Positions 1 to 4,730 of a stretch of 6,382 nucleotides of DNA are shown here, piece by piece. Under the pieces are notes generated by a model that had not been told where the DNA came from, made no database searches, and saw only the letters and a list, made by a program, of their open reading frames with translations. The stretch comes from Candidatus Aminicenantota bacterium (lineage in GTDB: Bacteria > Acidobacteriota > Aminicenantia > Aminicenantales > Aminicenantaceae): the NCBI GenBank assembly GCA_013139435.1, contig WTAW01000357.1, positions 1 through 6,382 on the forward strand, given 5' to 3'. Position numbers and translations under genes: made by a program. The first letter of the stretch is position 1; each line of letters starts with the position of its first letter.

Positions 1-1
1 G

Positions 2-73
2 TCCAAAGGAGTCACAGTTGCATTTATTGTGGACAATGGAGCTCCCATCGAATTCATCCAGTTCGATAAATAG
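2..73 (+). CDS. C-terminal end of an unidentified upstream protein (partial)
   Basis: Frame 2 is open from the window edge to a TAG at 71-73 and gives 23 residues, SKGVTVAFIVDNGAPIEF and then IQFDK. The alternating hydrophobic pattern looks like the last beta strands of a folded domain, whereas frame 1 gives a less protein-like string ending at 69. The fragment is too short to assign a family. Strand-rich C-terminal domains of secreted serine hydrolases can look like this, but that is only a guess. The gene runs in the same direction as its neighbours, and a promoter follows within 30 bp, so it probably belongs to a separate transcription unit. Confidence 0.55.
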   Translation, partial: SKGVTVAFIVDNGAPIEFIQFDK

Positions 74-101
74 GATAACTAAAATTCTTTGATAATCTTT
101 T

Positions 102-131
102 TTGACAACTCCTCTTTTTCTATGATATAAG
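102..131 (+). promoter_or_regulatory. Sigma-70-like promoter of the duplicated-helix lipoprotein gene
   Basis: A perfect -35 box TTGACA lies at 102-107 and is followed, after 18 bp, by TATAAG at 126-131, which matches five of six bases of TATAAT. Transcription would start near 138 and give a leader of about 60 nt before the ATG at 198. This is the best promoter-like sequence in the window. Activity is inferred from the match to consensus only. Confidence 0.6.
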
Positions 132-139
132 GCGTAAGC

Positions 140-167
140 TTTTCAATGAAGCATAGAGCATTGAAAA
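140..167 (+). repeat. Perfect 9-bp inverted repeat at the predicted transcription start
   Basis: TTTTCAATG at 140-148 is the exact reverse complement of CATTGAAAA at 159-167, separated by a 10-nt loop. It begins within a few bases of the predicted +1 and ends 21 bp before the Shine-Dalgarno site GGAGGT (189-194). It could be a dyad operator bound by a dimeric regulator, or a 5'-UTR hairpin stabilising the mRNA. No T-run follows directly, so it is not a clear terminator. A shorter competing pairing, GCTT (138-141) with AAGC (149-152), would exclude the long stem. Confidence 0.5.
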
Positions 168-197
168 ATTCGTATGAAATAATTTTGTGGAGGTCAA

Positions 198-956
198 ATG
201 AAATTTAGAGTAAATCTATTCATCGTATTTTTGGGGATTGCTTGCGCTTTTTTATTTTTCTCGTGTCAACAAGAAGAATCTGTTCAAGCGGATGAAATCA
301 AACCTGAAATGTCCGAAGGAGAGCTGGATGCCGATGTCCCGGCTTTGGACGATTTGCACGGAGTTGTTTACCCGCTCTGGCATGATGCGTATCCGGAAAA
401 GGATTATGCACTGATCAAAGAATTGCTCCCAGAAGCGGATTCTCTAGCTCAACAACTGGATGAGGCAGAGCTGCCTGGGATCTTACGCGACAAAAAACTG
501 GAATGGGAGAAAGGAAAAGAGAATCTAAAAAACTCTCTGCAGGATTTGCACCGGGCCGTCGAACAGGATGATCAAGAAGCCATGCTCAATCAGGTTGAGG
601 CCTTTCATTCGGCATTCGAGAAGCTGGCCCGCATCATCCGCCCTGTGGTTCCTGAGCTAGAGGCCTTTCATCAAGAGATGTATAAACTCTATCACTATTA
701 CATGCCTAGCTATGAGCTGGACAACATACGATTGGCCGTGACAGCAATGCAAGAGAAATTGCTGCCTTTGAAGGAAGTCCAGTTGCCCCAACGTATTGCG
801 GAGAGGCAGGGACAGTTCGACATTGCCGTCCAGGAACTTGAGCTCTTTCTCAACAGTTTGGCTGAAGCGGTTAAAAATGATGACGAGGAATTGATAAAGG
901 AGGCGGTGGAGAACGTTCACACGGCCTATCAAAAAACAGAAGCAGTATTTGACTGA
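198..956 (+). CDS. Lipoprotein with tandemly duplicated His-containing helical-bundle domain
   Basis: A 252-residue predicted lipoprotein of unknown function. The N-terminus has a charged start, a hydrophobic stretch (about 6-22) and a lipobox-like FFSC with Cys23 as the likely lipidation site, so the protein should be membrane-anchored and extracytoplasmic. The acidic segment 24-50 looks like a linker. The rest is almost entirely amphipathic helix and consists of two copies of one unit, about 50-145 and 154-249, aligned without gaps at an offset of 104. His54/158, Tyr58/162, His62/166, Pro66/170, Leu-Pro92-93/196-197, Asp-Asp124-125/228-229 and His137/241 coincide. Each unit probably forms a four-helix bundle, with two histidines in the first helix and one in the last. 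That arrangement recalls the cytochrome b562/c' fold, but there is no CxxCH, so covalent heme is excluded. Metal or non-covalent heme binding is inference. The start is fixed by GGAGGT at 189-194. The phosphatase gene follows closely. Confidence 0.85.
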   Translation: MKFRVNLFIVFLGIACAFLFFSCQQEESVQADEIKPEMSEGELDADVPALDDLHGVVYPLWHDAYPEKDYALIKELLPEADSLAQQLDEAELPGILRDKKLEWEKGKENLKNSLQDLHRAVEQDDQEAMLNQVEAFHSAFEKLARIIRPVVPELEAFHQEMYKLYHYYMPSYELDNIRLAVTAMQEKLLPLKEVQLPQRIAERQGQFDIAVQELELFLNSLAEAVKNDDEELIKEAVENVHTAYQKTEAVFD

Positions 957-957
957 T

Positions 958-979
958 CCACAGCGCACTTCATCTGTGG
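958..979 (+). other. Stem-loop just after the lipoprotein stop codon
   Basis: CCACAG (958-963) pairs with CTGTGG (974-979) around a 10-nt loop, one base after the TGA at 954-956. The bases that follow are not a T-run, so it is at best a weak or attenuating terminator, or an mRNA 3'-end stabiliser between this gene and the phosphatase. Confidence 0.35.
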
Positions 980-1049
980 GGAAGCGTTTCCAAATCTGTG
1001 ATTGTATGAACACAAGTTGCGTTATTGGGACACACGGATAGAAGGTACT

Positions 1050-1886
1050 GTGCCGGCTGATCTGGGAGAGCAAAAAACAGTAATAAAGGCTCGACATTAC
1101 TGGGTCTGGGGCCTGCCTTTATTTGTCCTGGTTTTGTCCGTATTCATTTATCTCTCCGATTCCAATTTATCCCTTTTTTTCACGATAAACAGCTTATCCG
1201 GCTACACAGGAGATTTGTTGTGGGTTGCTCTCACGTTTTTCTCTGATGGGCTAGTGTCATTCATCATTCTGCTCCCATGGATTAAAAGAAAGCCCCGGCT
1301 CATTTGGGCTGTTCTTCTTGCGGCGATTTTATTCACCATTTTCGGCCAGGGGATCAAACGAGTGGTGGATGTAGCAAGGCCACCTCAAGTATTGTCTCCA
1401 GATGTTTTCCATCTGATCGGCCCTGATTGGGGACAACATGCGTTCCCCTCCGGGCATGCAGCCATGATATTCATGCTGGCTGGTGCCTTTGTATTCACTA
1501 TTTCCAGAACATGGGTACGATGGCTCTTGGTTGTGTTTGCCTCATTGATCGCTCTCTCTCGAGTGGTTGTGGGAGTGCATTGGCCTTTAGATATTCTCGC
1601 TGGTGTCGTTATCGGTTGGGTAGGTGTTTGGATCGGCCTCCTTCTCTCAAAATATTCCCAATGGGGTTGGAAAGGGATCGGACGAAAAATTCTCGGGGCT
1701 ATTCTACTTATTGCCTGTGTCGTTCTCTTTTTTGTTGATTACACAGGATACCAAGGGATTATGGGTCTTCAGCGCGTATTAGCCGTCGTCTTCTTTACAA
1801 TCGGTATGAACGAATACCTCAAGATCTATGGGTTCAATTTACCGGATTGGGTGAGAGGAAAAAAACAGAATAAATATAGCCATTGA
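1050..1886 (+). CDS. PAP2-superfamily integral membrane phosphatase
   Basis: A membrane lipid/pyrophosphate phosphatase of the PAP2 (type 2 phosphatidic acid phosphatase) superfamily, acting at the outer face of the cytoplasmic membrane in related proteins. Counting from the GTG at 1050 (278 residues), all three catalytic motifs are intact: K103-x6-R110-P111; P133-S-G-H136; and S170-R171-x5-H177-x3-D181. The histidines of motifs 2 and 3 are the acid/base and the nucleophile in this family. About six hydrophobic segments surround them, and two more follow motif 3 (about 213-230 and 240-254), giving a C-terminal extension beyond the usual core. Substrates in the family include undecaprenyl pyrophosphate, phosphatidylglycerophosphate and lipid A 1-phosphate; the sequence does not choose among them. 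The frame opens at a TTG at 1002, directly after an in-frame TGA, but that codon has no Shine-Dalgarno site. The GTG at 1050 has AGAAGG just upstream (spacing 4), so I prefer it. The gene is probably cotranscribed with the preceding lipoprotein gene. Confidence 0.9.
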   Translation: MPADLGEQKTVIKARHYWVWGLPLFVLVLSVFIYLSDSNLSLFFTINSLSGYTGDLLWVALTFFSDGLVSFIILLPWIKRKPRLIWAVLLAAILFTIFGQGIKRVVDVARPPQVLSPDVFHLIGPDWGQHAFPSGHAAMIFMLAGAFVFTISRTWVRWLLVVFASLIALSRVVVGVHWPLDILAGVVIGWVGVWIGLLLSKYSQWGWKGIGRKILGAILLIACVVLFFVDYTGYQGIMGLQRVLAVVFFTIGMNEYLKIYGFNLPDWVRGKKQNKYSH

Positions 1887-1910
1887 AAAAAGATATTTTT
1901 TAGATATGAT
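1883..1910 (+). promoter_or_regulatory. Candidate promoter of the amidohydrolase gene
   Basis: TTGAAA (1883-1888) and TATGAT (1905-1910) each match five of six consensus bases, with a 16-bp spacer. The -35 box overlaps the TGA stop of the phosphatase gene (1884-1886). Transcription would start near 1917, about 65 nt before the ATG at 1983. The spacer also contains A6-GATA-T6 (1886-1901), a weak AT-only dyad. The assignment rests on consensus match alone. Confidence 0.4.
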
Positions 1911-1950
1911 GATTGAAGACACGATCTCCGGATCTTTCCATCATGATATC
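1903..1950 (+). repeat. Nested imperfect inverted repeats before the amidohydrolase gene
   Basis: GATATGATG (1903-1911) and CATGATATC (1942-1950) are reverse complements except for one base. Between them lies GATC-TCCG-GATC (1923-1934), a short inner hairpin. The set overlaps the putative -10 box and the leader, so it could be an operator or a structured leader. The pairings are short and may be chance. Confidence 0.25.
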
Positions 1951-1982
1951 CAATTTTCTATCGCAGGAGAAATGAAACCAAA

Positions 1983-3695
1983 ATGAAAAAACTATCGGCA
2001 ATCTTTTTTTGTTTGTGTTTGATATTTTTTTGCGGAGGATGTAGCAAGACTTATGAGGGCCCTCCAGCTGACCTCGTTATCAAAAATGCCAAGATTATCA
2101 CCATCGATAAAGACAATCCTCGAGCTGAAGCTTTGGTAGTGAGAGATGAATTTATCATCGCTGTCACGACGAACGATAAAGTCGATCAGTATATCGAAGA
2201 AGGGACGACCACTGTGATCGATGCCAAAGGTCGCTTAGTCGTACCAGGTTTGAATGATGCACATATCCACTTCATGGGGGGAGGGCAGTCCATGATGCAA
2301 CTGGATTTTCGTTATGTTCACGATGTTCAAACTATCCAGCAGATGGTGGCTGAGAAAGTGGAGCATGCCAAACCGGGTGAACTGATCAGAGGTAGAGGTT
2401 GGGAACACGAGACATTCCCGGACAAAAAATGGCCGACAAAAGAAATTCTCGATGCTGTCGCTCCCAATAATCCTGTGGTTTTGAGCCGGGCAGACGGCCA
2501 TTCTTCCTGGGTCAATAGCTATGTTCTCAAGATGTCCGGGATCACGAAGAACACGAAGAGCCCTCCCAACGGAACTGTCGTTAAGGACCCCGTTACAGGA
2601 GAGCCGACCGGAATCTTAAAAGAGGGCGCTACGCGCCTCTTAAAAGTGAGGAGTTCTGTTCAGCTCACGCCGGAAGAAAACGAAAAGAGATCGGATGAAG
2701 CTTTGGAGTTAGCCCTCGCTGAAGCAAGGCGGACAGGTGTTACAAGCATACAACAGCTTAACGGACAATATAAGCGGTTCCAGAGATTCAAGGACGAAGG
2801 TAAGCTCACCTGCCGCGTGACTTTCAACATGGCTATTCCTCGTGATGATGTGGAGGAAAGATTAAAGAAACTGGATGAGCTTCGTAAAGAGTATCCTCCC
2901 GAAGATAACTGGATCCGGTTTGGGTATCTCAAGGTGTTTATCGATGGGACATTGGGTTCGGGCACTGCCCTGATGTTCGAGCCGTTTGAAGATGATCCCG
3001 GCACTAGTGGTTTGCCCATGATGCCCTACGAAAAATATGAAGAACTTATTGTTGCGGCAGATGCCATGGGTTTTCAGACGGGAACACATGCCATCGGAAC
3101 AAAAGGAAACCATTGGGTCCTCAATGCGGTTGAGAAGGCGATGGAGGTCAATGGGCGAAGAGACCACAGGCACAGGAGCGAGCATGCACAGATCCTTATA
3201 TCGGATGACATCCCTCGATTTGCAGAGTTTGGAGTCATTGCTTCAATGCAGCCAACACACTGCATCACGGATAAACGGTTTGCTGAAAAAAGGATTGGCC
3301 TCGAACGCTGCAAGGGTGCATATGCATGGCAGCGATTGCTTGATGCTGGAGTGAATGTCGCATTCGGTACGGATTGGCCTGTAGAACCCATCGATCCCCT
3401 GGAAGGGCTTTACGCTGCAGTCACAAGAAAGGACCGTGCGGGAGAGGAAGGCGAGGGATGGTTTCCCGATCAAAAACTCAGCAAGGAAAAAGCGATAGAG
3501 CTCTATACTTGGGGTGCTGCTTATGCGGAGTTTATGGAAGACCGCAAAGGGAAGATCAAGGTTGGCTACCTCGGGGATATGGTGATTTTCAATAATGATC
3601 TGATGACAATTCCTCCTGAAGAGATCATGCCCTCCAAAGTAGACTACACCATCGTCGGAGGGAAGGTCGTCTTCCAGAGAGAAGAAATCGACTGA
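1983..3695 (+). CDS. Lipid-anchored YtcJ-type metal-dependent amidohydrolase
   Basis: A 570-residue enzyme of the amidohydrolase superfamily, Amidohydro_3/YtcJ branch (COG1574), whose characterised members hydrolyse amide or formamide C-N bonds. An N-terminal beta-sandwich half (about 29-90) leads into the TIM barrel at GLNDAHIHF, where His94 and His96 form the first metal motif. Further family landmarks are RADGH (169-173), Lys317 in KVFIDGTLG, His369 in GTHAIG, Glu400-His401, QPTH (423-426) and Asp464 in FGTDWPVEP. The second beta-sandwich half returns at 526-565, with the usual GxxxD(M)VI pattern. All expected metal and active-site positions appear intact, so it should be active. The N-terminus is unusual: a lipoprotein signal ending in FCGGC with Cys20 as the likely lipid anchor places this normally soluble enzyme outside the cytoplasm. 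AGGAG at 1965-1969 lies 13 nt before the ATG, slightly long; a competing ATG at 1972 stops after four codons. The substrate is not predictable. Confidence 0.9.
   Translation: MKKLSAIFFCLCLIFFCGGCSKTYEGPPADLVIKNAKIITIDKDNPRAEALVVRDEFIIAVTTNDKVDQYIEEGTTTVIDAKGRLVVPGLNDAHIHFMGGGQSMMQLDFRYVHDVQTIQQMVAEKVEHAKPGELIRGRGWEHETFPDKKWPTKEILDAVAPNNPVVLSRADGHSSWVNSYVLKMSGITKNTKSPPNGTVVKDPVTGEPTGILKEGATRLLKVRSSVQLTPEENEKRSDEALELALAEARRTGVTSIQQLNGQYKRFQRFKDEGKLTCRVTFNMAIPRDDVEERLKKLDELRKEYPPEDNWIRFGYLKVFIDGTLGSGTALMFEPFEDDPGTSGLPMMPYEKYEELIVAADAMGFQTGTHAIGTKGNHWVLNAVEKAMEVNGRRDHRHRSEHAQILISDDIPRFAEFGVIASMQPTHCITDKRFAEKRIGLERCKGAYAWQRLLDAGVNVAFGTDWPVEPIDPLEGLYAAVTRKDRAGEEGEGWFPDQKLSKEKAIELYTWGAAYAEFMEDRKGKIKVGYLGDMVIFNNDLMTIPPEEIMPSKVDYTIVGGKVVFQREEID
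2620..2641 (+). other. Intragenic GC-rich hairpin in the amidohydrolase gene
   Basis: Bases 2620-2629 pair with 2633-2641 around a three-base TAC loop: nine base pairs with one bulged G at 2626. It lies in codons 213-220 (KEGATRLL). No T-run follows, so it is not a terminator. It could cause pausing or mRNA folding, or be a by-product of coding sequence. Confidence 0.3.
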
Positions 3696-3728
3696 ATCTA
3701 GCGGATCCTTTCTTTTTTCTTTTTCCTT
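3676..3728 (+). terminator. Probable terminator: purine/pyrimidine stem with T-rich tail
   Basis: The purine run AGAGAGAAGAAA (3676-3687), inside the last codons of the amidohydrolase gene, can pair along all 12 bases with TTTCTTTTTTCT (3709-3720), counting two G-U pairs. The 21-nt loop holds the TGA stop (3693-3695). TTTTTCCTT follows, so the whole 3' side (3707-3728) is 22 pyrimidines in a row. The position is right for a terminator, but the stem is AU-rich and the loop large, so efficiency is uncertain. Confidence 0.45.
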
Positions 3729-3855
3729 AGGAGTTGCGCTTACATAATAACATTGGACGTCTAGCTCCGTACCTTCTGTCTTCTTCGAATATTCTTATAA
3801 AAACAGAACTTCTTTGTGTCTGTTTTCGTATGTAAGATTGAAGAGGAGAACTGCG

Positions 3856-4578
3856 ATGTGGAAGAATCAGACTTTAATCTTCTTTTGGATCCTGTTTATG
3901 GGTTTTGTTTTCGCTGCCTGTGTTGGTGTCGGAGAGACTGAAGTGGAAACACGCATAATAGAGCTCGGAAACGCTGATGGTGCCCTTGTGGAGTTGGATA
4001 TGGGCGCAGGGGAGTTGGAGTTGCATGGAGGAGCCCGAGGACTTATGGAGGTCACTTTTACCTATAATGTCCATAAATGGAAACCTACAATCCATTACGA
4101 AATGGATGGAGGAGAGGCAATATTACAGGTTCGGCAGGGAAAAGCTGAAGGCATACCCATGGGAGATACAGAAAACAGATGGGATATCAGCCTCAACGAA
4201 ACTGTTCCTATTGATTTAAGGATCGATATTGGAGCGGGTAAAGGAACCCTAGATCTGAGGGATATCCGACTGAATGACTTGGACATCGAAGCGGGTGTTG
4301 GTGAATTGATATTGGACTTGTCTGGAGAGAGAAGCCAAGATTTGGATGTGGACATCAAGGGGGGAGTCGGCAGTGCCACGATCACTCTACCTGAAGAAAT
4401 CGGTGTGAGAGTCCGCGTTAATGGGGGAATCGGCTCTGTCCATGCCCATGGTTTGCATAAAGATGGTCAAGTTTACACGAATGATGCATTCGGGGAATCT
4501 GAAGTGGAGATATATATTCAGATCGAGGCTGGGATCGGGAGTGTCGAACTGAAGACGCGAAAAGCGAGTTTTGTGTAG
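3856..4578 (+). CDS. Lipoprotein with toast-rack (DUF2154-like) beta repeats
   Basis: A 240-residue predicted lipoprotein. The signal peptide ends in VFAAC with Cys22 as the likely lipidated residue. The N-terminal part (about 32-75) matches the pattern of the toast-rack N-terminal domain, with strands such as LDMGAGELELHGG. The rest is a ladder of beta strands, each turn marked by Gly-x-Gly: G50-A-G52, G126-A-G128, G147-V-G149, G170-V-G172, G191-I-G193 and G226-I-G228. Four consecutive turns are 21-23 residues apart, as expected for a right-handed beta-solenoid-like stack. Related LiaF-type/DUF4097 domains act in envelope-stress sensing or adhesion-like structures; no enzymatic residues are evident, so a structural or sensing role is inferred. 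The ATG at 3856 is chosen because GAGGAG (3843-3848) sits 7 nt upstream. The 160-bp gap before it contains the presumed terminator, a CATAAT (3743-3748) and a TATAAA (3796-3801), neither with a convincing -35 box. Confidence 0.85.
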   Translation: MWKNQTLIFFWILFMGFVFAACVGVGETEVETRIIELGNADGALVELDMGAGELELHGGARGLMEVTFTYNVHKWKPTIHYEMDGGEAILQVRQGKAEGIPMGDTENRWDISLNETVPIDLRIDIGAGKGTLDLRDIRLNDLDIEAGVGELILDLSGERSQDLDVDIKGGVGSATITLPEEIGVRVRVNGGIGSVHAHGLHKDGQVYTNDAFGESEVEIYIQIEAGIGSVELKTRKASFV

Positions 4579-4596
4579 GCAGTCCTCCTGCTTTAT
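4579..4596 (+). terminator. Weak terminator candidate after the toast-rack lipoprotein gene
   Basis: GCAG (4579-4582) pairs with CTGC (4588-4591) around five bases, followed by TTTATT. The hairpin starts directly after the TAG stop. With a stem of only four or five pairs, function is doubtful. Confidence 0.22.
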
Positions 4597-4652
4597 TAAC
4601 CCTCCTTAATTCTAAGTATTTTTCTATTCATCTCAAAATAGGAAATATTTGG

Positions 4653-4682
4653 TTGTGTTCTGTGTTTCCGTCAGAATAGAAT
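4653..4682 (+). promoter_or_regulatory. Candidate promoter of the aldo/keto reductase gene
   Basis: TTGTGT (4653-4658) and TAGAAT (4677-4682) are separated by 18 bp; the -10 box matches five of six bases and the -35 box three or four. The start site would be near 4689, very close to the ribosome binding site at 4701, giving a short leader. Supported only by consensus resemblance. Confidence 0.3.
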
Positions 4683-4695
4683 AGAACAGAGGAAA

Positions 4696-4716
4696 ATGCA
4701 GGAGGAGAGACTATAA
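4696..4716 (+). promoter_or_regulatory. Strong ribosome binding site and overlapping six-codon mini-ORF
   Basis: GGAGGAG (4701-4707) is a near-perfect Shine-Dalgarno sequence but lies 23 nt before the first in-frame ATG (4731), too far for that codon. It is 5 nt before an in-frame ATA at 4713. An overlapping out-of-frame ATG at 4696, preceded by AGAGG (4688-4692), encodes MQEERL and stops at 4714-4716. The real start may therefore be ATA, or initiation at 4731 may depend on reinitiation after the mini-ORF. Confidence 0.4.
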
Positions 4717-4730
4717 GCGAAAAAAAGACT

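Noticed and set aside
657..1097. Antisense open frame of 146 codons across the lipoprotein/phosphatase junction
   Set aside because: It overlaps two supported + strand genes, and its product is Cys/Phe/Leu-rich without a recognisable fold.
1886..1901. A6-GATA-T6 hairpin as terminator of the phosphatase gene
   Set aside because: The stem is A-T only and unstable, and it lies within a better-supported promoter spacer.
2235..3473. Several antisense open frames under the amidohydrolase gene
   Set aside because: The + strand encodes an intact, well-conserved enzyme; the antisense products have no recognisable domain and no convincing start signals.
3814..3858. TTG start at 3814 for the toast-rack lipoprotein
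   Set aside because: It would bury the signal peptide behind 14 extra residues, while the ATG at 3856 has GAGGAG at ideal spacing.
4673..4687. Three tandem copies of AGAAT/AGAAC
   Set aside because: Too short to call a repeat array; most likely part of the -10 region.
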